A stretch of 64,000 bases of DNA, taken from contig NZ_VEIY01000006.1 of assembly GCF_007680845.1 (NCBI RefSeq), positions 62,001-126,000 of the forward strand. The letters run 5' to 3'. Below are positions 27,680-36,663 of this stretch, piece after piece. The first letter of the stretch is position 1; every line of letters begins with the position of its first letter. The notes beneath the pieces are model-generated. The model was not told the DNA's origin, ran no database searches, and worked only from the letters and a program-made list of their open reading frames with translations. Source of the DNA: Curtobacterium pusillum (GTDB lineage Bacteria > Actinomycetota > Actinomycetes > Actinomycetales > Microbacteriaceae). Both the position numbers and the translations under genes were made by a program.

Positions 27680-29644
27680 CTACATGAGATCCGAGATGGT
27701 CGCCATGATCGTCGGGTCGGCCAGTGTCGTCGTGTCACCGATGCGGCGGCCCTCGGCCGCGTCGCGGAGCAGGCGCCGCATGATCTTGCCGGAGCGCGTC
27801 TTCGGCAGTTCGGGCACGATGACGACCTGTCGGGGCTTGGCGATCGCGCCGATGCGCTTGCCGACCCAGTTCCGGAGCTCCGTCGCCGCGGTGTCGCGGT
27901 CGACGTCCGCCGCGGCCTCGGCGGTCATGATCACGAACGCGACCACGGCCTGACCGGTCGTCTCGTCCGCCGCGCCGACGACCGCCGCTTCGGCGACGCC
28001 CTCGTGCCCGACGAGCGCGGACTCGATCTCCGCGGTCGACAGCCGGTGTCCGGAGACGTTCATGACGTCGTCGACGCGACCCTGGATCCAGATGTCGCCC
28101 TGCCCGTCGAGGCGCGCACCGTCGCCGGCGAAGTAGCGGCCCGGGAACCGGGACCAGTACGTCTCGACGAAGCGGTCGGGGTCGTTCCAGATGCCGCGTG
28201 CCATCGACGGCCACGGCTCGGTGATGGTGAGGTAGCCGCTCTCGCCGGGGTCGGCGCGGTTGCCGTCGTCGTCGACGATCTCGGCCGTGATGCCGGGCAG
28301 CGGGATCTGGGCGGCGCCGGGCTTGAGTTTCGTGACACCGGGCAGGGCGGAGATCATGATCGCGCCGGTCTCGGTCTGCCACCACGTGTCGACGATCGGC
28401 GTCCGGTCGTGGCCGATGACCTGCCGGTACCACTGCCAGGCCTCGGGGTTGATCGGTTCGCCGACGCTGCCGAGCAGGCGGAGCGTCTCGAGGCTCCGCG
28501 CCTCCGGGATCTCGCGGCCGGCCTTCATCGCGGCGCGGACCGCGGTCGGTGCGGTGTAGAGGACGGTGACGCCGTACGCGTCGACGAGGTCCCACCAGCG
28601 GCCGGGCTTCGGCTCGTCCGGCGTGCCCTCGTAGAGGACCTGGGTGACGCCGTTGGCGAGCGGGCCGTAGACGACGTAGGAGTGCCCGGTGATCCAGCCG
28701 ATGTCGGCGGTGCACCAGTAGACGTCCTTCTCGGGGTGCATGTCGAACACGTTCTTGTGCGTGTACGCCGCCTGTGTGAGGTAGCCGCCCGAGGTGTGGA
28801 CGATGCCCTTCGGCTTTCCGGTCGTACCCGAGGTGTAGAGGATGAACAGGGGCGTCTCGGCGGGGAACGCCTCGGCCGTGTGTTCGGGTGCAGCCTTGGC
28901 GAGCTCGTCGTGCCACCAGAGGTCGCGGGCGTTCCAGGCGATCTCGTTGCCGCCGCGCTTGACGACGAGGACGTGCTCGACGGTGTCGGTGCCCTCGCCC
29001 TCGAGCGCTTCGTCGACGGCCGGCTTGAGGGCCGACACCGCACCGCGTCGCCAGCCCCCGTCTGCCGTGACGACGAGCTTCGCGCCGGCGTCCTCGATGC
29101 GGGCGCGGAGGCTCTCGGCGCTGAACCCGCCGAACACCACCGAGTGGATCGCGCCGATGCGGGCGACGGCGAGCATCGTGACGACCGCTTCCGGGATGAG
29201 CGGTAGGTACACGACCACGCGGTCGCCCGGTCCGACGCCGAGGTCGGTGAGCATGTTCGCGGCACGCTGCACCTCGGCGGTGAGCTCGGCGTAGGTGATC
29301 CGGCGGGTGTCGCCGGGCGCGCCTTCGAAGTGGATCGCGACCCGGTCGCCGTTGCCGGCCCGGACGTGCCGGTCGAGGCAGTTCTCCGCCACGTTGAGGG
29401 TGCCGTCGTCGAACCACTTCGCGAACGGGGCACCGGACCAGTCGAGCGTCCGGGTGAAGGGCGTCCGCCAGTCGAGCAGGGACCGGGACTGCTCCGCCCA
29501 GAACGCCTCACGGTCCGCCGACGCGGCCTCGTGGAGGTCTTCGCGGGCGACCGCGTCCGCGACGAACTCCGGCGGTGGCGGGAACGTGGTCCCGTCGTCG
29601 TGGGCTCCGTCGTGACGGGGATCGGTCTGGGTCGGAACGGACAT
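27680..29644 (-). CDS. acs: Acetyl-CoA synthetase
   Basis: Activates acetate to acetyl-CoA through acetyl-AMP, the scavenging counterpart of AckA-Pta. The 654 residues carry the AMP-binding loop YTSGTTGKPKGI, the STWWQTETG-like region (VDTWWQTETGAIM), the hinge and VSGHRLSTAEIESALV, and the C-terminal catalytic lysine in PKTRSGKIMRRLLR, which is the usual acetylation site controlling the enzyme. ATG at 29644 is the first in frame and fits family length. Upstream is a gene-poor stretch with a 6C RNA. Confidence 0.96.
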   Translation of the reverse strand: MSVPTQTDPRHDGAHDDGTTFPPPPEFVADAVAREDLHEAASADREAFWAEQSRSLLDWRTPFTRTLDWSGAPFAKWFDDGTLNVAENCLDRHVRAGNGDRVAIHFEGAPGDTRRITYAELTAEVQRAANMLTDLGVGPGDRVVVYLPLIPEAVVTMLAVARIGAIHSVVFGGFSAESLRARIEDAGAKLVVTADGGWRRGAVSALKPAVDEALEGEGTDTVEHVLVVKRGGNEIAWNARDLWWHDELAKAAPEHTAEAFPAETPLFILYTSGTTGKPKGIVHTSGGYLTQAAYTHKNVFDMHPEKDVYWCTADIGWITGHSYVVYGPLANGVTQVLYEGTPDEPKPGRWWDLVDAYGVTVLYTAPTAVRAAMKAGREIPEARSLETLRLLGSVGEPINPEAWQWYRQVIGHDRTPIVDTWWQTETGAIMISALPGVTKLKPGAAQIPLPGITAEIVDDDGNRADPGESGYLTITEPWPSMARGIWNDPDRFVETYWSRFPGRYFAGDGARLDGQGDIWIQGRVDDVMNVSGHRLSTAEIESALVGHEGVAEAAVVGAADETTGQAVVAFVIMTAEAAADVDRDTAATELRNWVGKRIGAIAKPRQVVIVPELPKTRSGKIMRRLLRDAAEGRRIGDTTTLADPTIMATISDLM

Positions 29645-29778
29645 CGATGTCCTCTCGCGTCGTTGCGGCTGGGGTGCAGTCGGAGACTACCCCTCGGGCT
29701 GGGCACGGCGCGGTCCTGTGTCGTCGCGGTCGGCACGCCCACGTCGTCGTGCACGCCGCGCCGAAAGTCGCGCGGGTG

Positions 29779-29809
29779 TTGCCCCGGGAGGGCGATCGTG
29801 GGGTACAGT
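29779..29809 (+). promoter_or_regulatory. Promoter of the 6C small RNA
   Basis: TTGCCC (29779-29784) and TACAGT (29804-29809), spacer 19, place a start near 29816, just before the RNA hairpins. Confidence 0.5.
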
Positions 29810-29815
29810 AGTTCC

Positions 29816-29916
29816 CGCTGGACTCGTTTCCGGCGGCAACGGTTCGGATTCCCCCCAATCCACCGATGTCAAGGCGGCACCTGTTCCCCCCAACCGGTGC
29901 CGCCTCTTCTGTTTTC
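29816..29916 (+). ncRNA. 6C small RNA
   Basis: About 100 nt with two hairpins that each display exactly six cytosines in the loop: GGATT-CCCCCC-AATCC at 29846-29861, and GGCGGCACC..GTT-CCCCCC-AAC..GGTGCCGCC at 29873-29904 followed by TCTTCTGTTTT, an intrinsic terminator. This is the defining pattern of the actinobacterial 6C RNA motif, a trans-acting sRNA whose C-rich loops can pair with G-rich ribosome sites. In mycobacteria I recall it lying near the Tad genes, as here. Exact ends are inferred from promoter and terminator. Confidence 0.88.
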
Positions 29917-30237
29917 CGGACGCGTCCCCGCGGCGAGCGGCGCTCCGGTCGTCCGGCACGGTCCGTCGATCCGCATGACGACGCCGAACAGTGGACAGAC
30001 CTGTCCATGCTCATGCATGGAAGCGCGCGGTGGTCGCCCCGAGCCGTGTTGCGTTCGCCAACTCCTGCGCGCCGGTTCCCGTGGCTGGTCTCGCGGTGGA
30101 ATGGCTCGGACACCGAGCGGGGTACGGGTTTGTGGTTCGGGGGACAAACCGTCCCGTTGATGCACCGTCCTCGATCGGTCCACAGAAGCGCTCCGCACCC
30201 CCGTGGACACGCCGTGTGCTCCGTACTGTCTCGACGC
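29917..30237. other. Gap between 6C RNA and the Tad ATPase gene
   Basis: 321 bases without a convincing gene. The tadA frame is open through all of it but has poor homology-like character and no ribosome site. A hairpin GGTTTGT...ACAAACC (30127-30150) is the only clear secondary structure; a TACTGT box at 30224-30229 probably drives the next gene. Confidence 0.5.
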
Positions 30238-31236
30238 ATGCACCGGCACCGTGCCCACGCCCCGTTCCTCCCCGGGGCTTCGAGTCCACCGCGATCACGC
30301 CACGTCGCCGCCGCCGAGTTCGAGGAGCTCGCCGCGCTCGTGGCCGACGCCGCCGTCACCGACGTCCTCGTGGTGGGGGACCGCGGGACCTGGGTCGACC
30401 GCGGGCTCGGGCTCGAACGCGCCGCACCTGACCTGCCCGAACGACGCGTGCGCGAGATCGCGACCGAACTCGTGGCCCGCGGTGGGCGGCACGTGGACGA
30501 GACAACTCCGTGCGCGGACGTCCGGCACGGGGACGGCATCCGCGTGCACGTCGTGCTCGCGCCGGTGTCGGTCGGCGGCACCGCGGTGTCGATCCGACTG
30601 CCGTCGCCCGGCGTCCCGACCCTCGCGTCGCTCGAAGCGCGCGGCACGTTCTCGCGGGTCCCGCGATCCGTGGTCGACCGGGCAGTCGCCGAGCGACGCA
30701 ACGTCCTCGTCACCGGTGCGACCGGGAGCGGGAAGACGACGATGCTCGCCGCCCTGCTCGGTGCCGCCGGGCACGACGAACGGATCGTGACCGTCGAGGA
30801 CGTCGCCGAGCTCCGGATCGACCACCCGCACGTCGTCGCGCTCGAGGCGCGGCAGGCGAACGCCGAGGGGACGGGGGCGCTGGGCCTCGACCGTCTCGTG
30901 CGCGAAGCCCTGCGCATGCGCCCGGACCGGATCGTCGTCGGAGAGTGTCGCGGGGCCGAGGTCCGCGAACTCCTCTCCGCGCTCAACACCGGGCACGACG
31001 GCGGCGCCGGCACCGTGCACGCGAACGGCATCGCGGACGTGGGTGCCCGGCTCGAGGCGCTGGGTGCGCTCGCCGGCCTCACGCCGGAAGCGCTGGCACG
31101 GCAGGCGGTCAGCGCGTTCGACCTGGTGCTGCACGTCGAGCGGCGGGGGCGGGGACGTCGGCTCAGTGCGGTGGGGACGTTCCGGGTGGCGGCGGACGGG
31201 AGGCTCGACGTGCGCCCGGTGGACCGGCCGCGGTGA
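30238..31236 (+). CDS. TadA/CpaF-type secretion ATPase of a Flp/Tad pilus
   Basis: Hexameric ATPase that powers assembly of Flp-type pili at the inner face of the membrane. The 332-residue protein has the Walker A GATGSGKTT, the Asp box RIVTVEDVAEL, Walker B-like RPDRIVVGECRGAEV and the His box HDGGAGTVHANG. The frame is open 372 bases further upstream, but ATG 30238 starts where similarity would start and follows a TACTGT box by eight bases. At 332 residues it is shorter than most CpaF proteins (about 400 or more), lacking much of the N-terminal domain. The next gene overlaps by four bases. Confidence 0.87.
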   Translation: MHRHRAHAPFLPGASSPPRSRHVAAAEFEELAALVADAAVTDVLVVGDRGTWVDRGLGLERAAPDLPERRVREIATELVARGGRHVDETTPCADVRHGDGIRVHVVLAPVSVGGTAVSIRLPSPGVPTLASLEARGTFSRVPRSVVDRAVAERRNVLVTGATGSGKTTMLAALLGAAGHDERIVTVEDVAELRIDHPHVVALEARQANAEGTGALGLDRLVREALRMRPDRIVVGECRGAEVRELLSALNTGHDGGAGTVHANGIADVGARLEALGALAGLTPEALARQAVSAFDLVLHVERRGRGRRLSAVGTFRVAADGRLDVRPVDRPR

Positions 31237-32078
31237 CGGGGCGGCCGGGTGGGCGGCGGCCCGTCGTCGGGACGGCGGCGGCGCGGACGCTCGACCGGGT
31301 CGCGACGCTCGTCGCCGCCGGCGTGCCGCCCGCGCGGGCGTGGGCCCTGGTCGGCGGTCTCCCGCAGGACGACGCACCCGCATGGCGGGACGTCGTCGCG
31401 GTCCTCCGCGTCGCCGAACGCACCGGAGCGCCGTCCGCCGGGACGCTCAGGGCGCTCGCCGCCGCACTGCGACGGACCTCGGCGTCGGACCGCGCCGTCC
31501 GCGTGGCGCTCGCCGGGCCGACGGCCAGTGCACGGGTCGTGCTGGCGCTCCCGGTCCTCGGCCTCGCGCTCGGGTCGACGTGGGGCGTCGGTGCCGTCCA
31601 GGTGCTCGTGTCGTCGCCCGTGGGCTGGACGTGTTCCGTCGTGGCGGTCGTGCTCGTGGGCACGGCACGGGCGTGGTCGGCGCGTCTCATCCGCGCGGCG
31701 TCGCCGGACGGCCGGGTCCCGGGGGTGCTGCTCGACGCCTGGGCGGTCGCGGTGTCCGGCGGTGGGTCGTGGGCCGACGGGGGAGCAGCGGTGCGCGCGG
31801 CCTTCGACGACCTCGAGCAGGCGCCCGCCGAGCACGAGCAGCTCCGCGACGTCCTCACACTCGCCCAGCGCGCCGGTGTCCCTGCGGCCGCGCTGCTCCG
31901 AGCCGCCGCCGAGGACGTCCGCGACGATGCGGCCGCGGCCGGACTCGCGGCGGCGGAGCGGCTCGCGGTCCGGCTGGTCCTGCCGCTCGGCGTCTGCGTG
32001 CTGCCCGCGTTCGTGCTCGTGGGCGTCGTTCCCGTCGTCCTCGGGGTCCTGTCCTCCACCGTGGTCGGTGTCCGGTGA
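31233..32078 (+). CDS. Type II secretion F-domain (TadB/TadC-like) membrane protein
   Basis: The 281-residue protein resembles the platform protein of Tad pili: a cytoplasmic helical domain (about 1-90), two adjacent membrane segments (about 95-145), a second helical domain (AGVPAAALLRAAAEDVRDDA) and a C-terminal membrane hairpin (VRLVLPLGVCVLPAFVLVGVVPVVLG). Most Tad loci have two such proteins (TadB and TadC); only one is present here. GTG at 31233 overlaps the ATPase stop by four bases. Confidence 0.8.
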   Translation: MTGRPGGRRPVVGTAAARTLDRVATLVAAGVPPARAWALVGGLPQDDAPAWRDVVAVLRVAERTGAPSAGTLRALAAALRRTSASDRAVRVALAGPTASARVVLALPVLGLALGSTWGVGAVQVLVSSPVGWTCSVVAVVLVGTARAWSARLIRAASPDGRVPGVLLDAWAVAVSGGGSWADGGAAVRAAFDDLEQAPAEHEQLRDVLTLAQRAGVPAAALLRAAAEDVRDDAAAAGLAAAERLAVRLVLPLGVCVLPAFVLVGVVPVVLGVLSSTVVGVR

Positions 32079-32163
32079 GTCCTCCACAGATGGGCCCGAC
32101 GGCCCGCCCGACGAGCAGCCGGGCCGCGACGCTGGAGCCACCCCACCAGGAAGGACCACCGAG

Positions 32164-32400
32164 ATGACCGACACCCACCCCGACACCCACCTCCACCCCG
32201 ACACCCGCACCCTTCATGTCCCGCGCTCCGGGCGGCGGGGCCTGCGGCGGCTCGACGACGACCGGGGTTCCGCCACGGCCGAGTACGCCGTCGTGATCCT
32301 CGCCGCGGTCGCCTTTGCCGGGGTCCTCGTCGCCGTGATGCGTTCCGGCGAGGTCCAGAGCATCCTGACGGAACTCGTCCGCGGTGCCCTCTCGCTGTGA
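32164..32400 (+). CDS. Small Flp-pilin-like protein (DUF4244-like)
   Basis: This 78-residue protein has a charged N-terminus, the prepilin-like RGSATAEYAVVILAAVAFAGVLVAV segment (Glu five residues into the hydrophobic helix, as in Flp pilins) and a short tail. The family is found regularly after TadB/C-like genes in Actinobacteria and probably is the pilus subunit. GAG..ATG spacing is weak, but ATG at 32164 fits. Confidence 0.82.
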   Translation: MTDTHPDTHLHPDTRTLHVPRSGRRGLRRLDDDRGSATAEYAVVILAAVAFAGVLVAVMRSGEVQSILTELVRGALSL

Positions 32401-32416
32401 TCGACGGGAGCTCGCA

Positions 32417-32743
32417 GTGGACGGGGAGCGCGGCACCGTGAGCGTCGAGTTCGCGGTCGTGCTCCCCGTCGTGGCCCTCGTGCTGACGACCCTCGTCGCG
32501 GCGGTGTTCGTCGTCGACGGGCTCGGACGCCTGCAGCTGGCGGCGACCACGGCGGCGCGAGCGTTCGGTCGGGGCGACGACGACGGTGGTCGCTCCGCTG
32601 CCGAGCGGCTCGCTCCCGGCGCGGCCGTGGCAGTCCGGCGTGTCGATGCGATCGTCTGCGTCGAGGTCTCGCGCGCCGGCACCGGTCCGTTCTCGGCCGT
32701 GCCGCTGCGGGCGACCGGGTGCGCTGTGGACGGTGGATGGTGA
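32417..32743 (+). CDS. TadE-like pilus assembly protein
   Basis: The 108-residue protein has the TadE hallmark GTVSVEFAVVLPVVALVLTTLVAAVF near its start, then LQLAATTAARAFGRGDD, as in minor pseudopilins. GGGAG at 32406-32410 precedes the GTG at 32417. It lies in tandem after the pilin gene. Confidence 0.8.
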   Translation: MDGERGTVSVEFAVVLPVVALVLTTLVAAVFVVDGLGRLQLAATTAARAFGRGDDDGGRSAAERLAPGAAVAVRRVDAIVCVEVSRAGTGPFSAVPLRATGCAVDGGW

Positions 32744-33198
32744 GCACCGCGTCGGTCTCCGAGCGCGGCTCGGCCACGGTCCTCGTCGCAGCGCTGGCCG
32801 GCGTGGCCCTCCTCCTCGTCACGTCGGCGCTCGCGGCCGCGGGGCTGCGCGTGGCGACCCTGCGGGCGGGAGCCGCCTCGGACGCCGCCGCACTCGCCGC
32901 TGCCGCTGCCGTCGTGGGCCTGGTCCCGGGGGACCCGTGCACCATCGCGGCTCGCGTCGCCGCGGCGAACCGCGCGTCGCTCGGCAGCTGCGGGACCGTC
33001 GACGCGACCGCCCGCGTCCGGGTCGTCGTCGACGGCGGACCGTTCGCCGTCGGCGCAGACGCGGTCGCCGGTCCGGCGGACGACCCGCCCGATCACTATG
33101 TGTATGGTGTGCCTGTCGGCCCCCGGTCATCGGTGCCCCGGTCGACCCGGACGCGTTCGTCGTCCAGGGCCGACGTGCACCATCGATCAAGGAGACAC
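32737..33198 (+). CDS. Secretion-neighbourhood TadE-like (Rv3654c-type) protein; frame has no stop before topA
   Basis: The protein starts MVSTASVSERGSATVLVAALAGVALLLVTSALAAAGLRV, an N-terminal hydrophobic helix with the RGSA motif, then GAASDAAALAAAAAVVGL, typical of the Rv3654c family that closes Tad clusters. ATG 32737 (or GTG 32740) overlaps the previous stop. No stop codon occurs before topA: the frame is in register with the topA GTG at 33199 and continues into it. The last 40 residues before that point are unusual (Arg/Ser-rich), so the original stop may have been lost or a small frameshift may hide it. The end given is the topA start, not a stop. Confidence 0.65.
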
Positions 33199-36006
33199 GT
33201 GCCAGGCACGAAGAAGCTCGTCATCGTCGAGAGCCCCGCGAAGGCCAAGACGATCGCGCAATACCTCGGCGACGGATACGAGGTCCAGGCGTCCGTCGGA
33301 CACATCCGCGACCTCGTCGAGCCCAAGAACCTGCCCGCCGAGCTCAAGAAGGGCTCCCTCGGGAAGTTCTCGGTGGACGTCGACAACGGGTTCGAGCCGT
33401 ACTACGTCGTCTCCGACGCGAAGAAGAAGACGGTCGCCGAACTCAAGCGGGCGCTGAAGGAAGCCGACGAGCTCTACCTCGCAACCGATGAAGACCGCGA
33501 AGGCGAAGCCATCGCGTGGCACCTGCTCCAGGTCCTGAAGCCGAAGGTGCCCGTCAAGCGGATGGTGTTCCACGAGATCACGAAGGAGGCGATCCAGCGC
33601 GCCCAGGAAGCCACGCGTGAGCTCGACACCGCGCTCGTCGACGCGCAGGAGACCCGCCGCATCCTCGACCGCCTCTACGGGTACGAGGTCTCGCCGGTCC
33701 TCTGGCGCAAGGTCGGCCCCGGCCTGTCCGCGGGCCGCGTGCAGTCGGCGGCCACCCGGCTCGTCGTGGACCGGGAGCGCGAACGGCTCGCCTTCGTCTC
33801 GGCCAACTACTGGGACCTCAGCGCGCGGTTCGAGAAGGAAGGCGACGCCGCCTTCACCGCTCGACTCGCTCGCGTGCAGGGCACCCGTGTGGCCTCGGGC
33901 CGCGACTTCGACGACCGCGGGGCGCTGAAGGGCGACGCGGTCCGTCTCGACGAAGCCGCCGCCGCAGCACTCACGACCGTCCTCGAACGCGCCGGCGACG
34001 CCACGGTCCGCAGCGTCGAGTCGAAGCCGTACACCCGCCGCCCGGCCGCGCCGTTCACGACGTCGACGATGCAGCAGGAGGCAGCCCGCAAGCTCCGGCT
34101 CTCGCCGCGTCAGACGGCCCGCGCCGCGCAGACGCTGTACGAGAACGGGTACATCACCTACATCCGTACCGACTCGGTCAACCTGTCGAAGCAGGCGCTC
34201 GACGCCGCCCGGAAGCAGGCGGCGGACCTCTACGGTGCCGCCACCGTCCCGGACAAGCCCCGCCTCTACGCGAGCAAGAGCAAGAACGCGCAGGAAGCGC
34301 ACGAGGCGATCCGGCCCGCCGGCGACACGTTCCGGACCCCCGCCCAGCTCCAGGGCACCCTGACCGGTGTCGAGTGGCGGCTCTACGACCTCATCTGGAA
34401 GCGCACCATCGCGTCGCAGATGGCGGACGCGAAGGGCTCGACGGCCTCGATCGTCCTGGGCATCACGTCCTCGGAGCCGGTCGAGGGCATCGCCGCGACG
34501 GCGAACGGGACCGACGCGGAGTTCACCGCGTCGGGCACCGTCATCACCTTCCGTGGCTTCCTCAACGCCTACGAAGAAGGCCGCGACGAAGACCGTCACG
34601 ACAGCTCGGACCGCTCGGGCACCGACGTGGCGCTGCCGGACGTCAAGGAAGGCGAGCACCTGGGCGTGGACGACGTCGTCGCGAAGGGGCACGACACGAC
34701 CCCGCCGCCGCGGTACACCGAAGCGAGCCTCATCAAGACCCTCGAGGACCTCGACATCGGACGCCCCTCGACGTTCCCGACGATCAGCCCGACGATCATC
34801 GACCGTGGCTACGTCTCGCTCCGCGGGACCCAGCTCGTGCCGAACTGGATCGCCTTCAGCGTGGTCCGCCTGCTCGAGGAGTACTTCGGCGACCTGGTCC
34901 AGTACCAGTTCACCGCCGACATGGAAGCCGACCTCGACCGCATCGCGAACGGCGACGCTGACCGGGTCGACTGGCTCAAGGAGTTCTACTTCGGCGGCGG
35001 CGACCAGCGCGGCCTCCGGACGGTCATCGACAACCTCGGTGAGATCGACGCCCGTGAGATTAACTCGGTCGAGCTCGCGCCCGGCCTGACCCTCCGGATC
35101 GGTCGGTACGGCCCCTACATCGAGACGCCGAGCGACGACCCCGAGAAGCCGCGGCGGGTGAACGTCCCCGAGGACCTCGCGCCCGACGAGCTGACGGCCG
35201 AGAAGGCACGTGAGCTCATCGACGCGCCGGTGATCGGTGACCGTGTCGTCGGCATCAACCCGGAGACCGGGAAGGAGGTCCTCGCGAAGGACGGCCGGTT
35301 CGGCCCGTACGTGACCGAGCGCACCCCCGAACCGGAGCCCGCCGTCGACCCCGCCACGGGCGAGGTCCTCGACACCGCTGCCGCTCCCACCGAGGAAGAG
35401 TCGACCGCACCCGCCGCGGCCGGCGCGAAGGCGGCCGGTACGAAGACCGCCGCCAAGAAGGCGCCGGCCAAGAAGACGACGAAGAAGGCCGCCGCGCCGA
35501 AGGAGCGCACCGCGTCGCTCTTCAAGTCGATGGACCCGCAGACGGTCGACCTCGAGACGGCCCTCAAGCTGCTGGACCTGCCCCGCGTCGTCGGCAAGGA
35601 CCCCGAGTCCGGTGACGAGATCACCGCGCAGAACGGTCGCTACGGCCCGTACCTCAAGAAGGGCACGGACACCCGGACCCTCCCCGGCGAGGACGCGATC
35701 TTCGACATCGACCTCGCCGGCGCCCTCGAGCTCTTCGCGCAGCCGAAGTACGGCGGACGCAGCTCCGCGAGCGCCGCGCTCAAGGAGTTCGACGCGGACC
35801 CCGTGTCCGGCAAGCCGATCAAGATGAAGGACGGCCGGTTCGGTCCCTACGTCACCGACGGTGAGACCAACGCGACGATCCCGCGCGGCGAGGACGTCGA
35901 AGCGGTCGACCACGCCCGCGCCGTCCAGCTCATCGCGGACAAGCGTGCCAAGGGTCCGGTGAAGAAGAAGACCCCGGCGCGGAAGCCGGCGGCCAAGAAG
36001 AAGTGA
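33199..36006 (+). CDS. topA: DNA topoisomerase I
   Basis: Relaxes negative supercoils by single-strand passage. The 935-residue protein starts with the Toprim domain (KKLVIVESPAKAKTIAQYLG), shows the acidic DEDREGEAIAWHL segment and the active-site tyrosine Y321 in YITYIRTDSVNLS. The C-terminus has actinobacterial-type repeats (GRYGPYIET, GRFGPYVTE, GRYGPYLKK, GRFGPYVTD) instead of zinc fingers, a Lys/Ala linker at about 750-775 and a Lys-rich tail. GTG at 33199 with a perfect AAGGAGA seven bases upstream is clearly the start, although the frame is open upstream. tmk overlaps by four bases. Confidence 0.96.
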   Translation: MPGTKKLVIVESPAKAKTIAQYLGDGYEVQASVGHIRDLVEPKNLPAELKKGSLGKFSVDVDNGFEPYYVVSDAKKKTVAELKRALKEADELYLATDEDREGEAIAWHLLQVLKPKVPVKRMVFHEITKEAIQRAQEATRELDTALVDAQETRRILDRLYGYEVSPVLWRKVGPGLSAGRVQSAATRLVVDRERERLAFVSANYWDLSARFEKEGDAAFTARLARVQGTRVASGRDFDDRGALKGDAVRLDEAAAAALTTVLERAGDATVRSVESKPYTRRPAAPFTTSTMQQEAARKLRLSPRQTARAAQTLYENGYITYIRTDSVNLSKQALDAARKQAADLYGAATVPDKPRLYASKSKNAQEAHEAIRPAGDTFRTPAQLQGTLTGVEWRLYDLIWKRTIASQMADAKGSTASIVLGITSSEPVEGIAATANGTDAEFTASGTVITFRGFLNAYEEGRDEDRHDSSDRSGTDVALPDVKEGEHLGVDDVVAKGHDTTPPPRYTEASLIKTLEDLDIGRPSTFPTISPTIIDRGYVSLRGTQLVPNWIAFSVVRLLEEYFGDLVQYQFTADMEADLDRIANGDADRVDWLKEFYFGGGDQRGLRTVIDNLGEIDAREINSVELAPGLTLRIGRYGPYIETPSDDPEKPRRVNVPEDLAPDELTAEKARELIDAPVIGDRVVGINPETGKEVLAKDGRFGPYVTERTPEPEPAVDPATGEVLDTAAAPTEEESTAPAAAGAKAAGTKTAAKKAPAKKTTKKAAAPKERTASLFKSMDPQTVDLETALKLLDLPRVVGKDPESGDEITAQNGRYGPYLKKGTDTRTLPGEDAIFDIDLAGALELFAQPKYGGRSSASAALKEFDADPVSGKPIKMKDGRFGPYVTDGETNATIPRGEDVEAVDHARAVQLIADKRAKGPVKKKTPARKPAAKKK

Positions 36007-36638
36007 CCGGCCGGTTCATCACGCTCGAGGGCGGCGACGGCGCGGGCAAGACGACGCAGGCCGAGCTCCTCACCGCCTGGCTCGAGGAGCACGGCCGCAC
36101 GGTCGTCCGCACCCGCGAGCCCGGCGGCACCGACCTCGGCGTCCGCATCCGCGAGATCGTCCTGCACGAGCGCGGGCACATCGCGCCGCGGGCCGAGGCA
36201 CTGCTGTACGCCGCCGACCGCGCCCACCACATCGAGACGCTCGTGCGGCCGGCAATCGCCCGCGGCGACGTCGTGCTGCAGGACCGCTACATCGACTCCT
36301 CGGTCGCGTACCAGGGCGTCGCGCGCGGGCTCGGCGCGGAGCACGTCCGGTCGGTCTCGGAGTGGGCGGCGGACGGCCTCGAGCCCGACCGCACGATCCT
36401 GCTCGACCTCGACGTGACGGTCGGCCGGGCGCGGGTCGCGGCGGCCCGGGGCGACACGTTCGACCGGCTCGAGTCGGAGGCCGCGGCGTTCCACGAGACC
36501 GTGCGGCGTGCGTTCCTGGACATGGCGACCGCCGATCCCGAGCGCTTCCTCGTCGTCGACGCCGCCGAGCCCGCCGACGTCGTCCAGCAGGCGATCCGGT
36601 CGGCGATCGGTCCCCTCGTCGGGATCGACGAGGGATGA
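36003..36638 (+). CDS. tmk: Thymidylate kinase
   Basis: Phosphorylates dTMP to dTDP. The 211-residue protein has the P-loop EGGDGAGKTT (9-18), the DR(Y/H) motif QDRYIDSSVAYQG and the DLDVTVGRAR segment before the LID. GTG at 36003 overlaps the topA stop. The order topA-tmk-holB is the usual actinobacterial arrangement. Confidence 0.96.
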   Translation: MTGRFITLEGGDGAGKTTQAELLTAWLEEHGRTVVRTREPGGTDLGVRIREIVLHERGHIAPRAEALLYAADRAHHIETLVRPAIARGDVVLQDRYIDSSVAYQGVARGLGAEHVRSVSEWAADGLEPDRTILLDLDVTVGRARVAAARGDTFDRLESEAAAFHETVRRAFLDMATADPERFLVVDAAEPADVVQQAIRSAIGPLVGIDEG

Positions 36639-36663
36639 CGGTGGCGGCTGGCAGGATGATCTC

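Noticed and set aside
29866..30237. N-terminal extension of the Tad ATPase
   Set aside because: The upstream in-frame part overlaps the 6C RNA terminator and shows no ATPase-like sequence; start moved to 30238.
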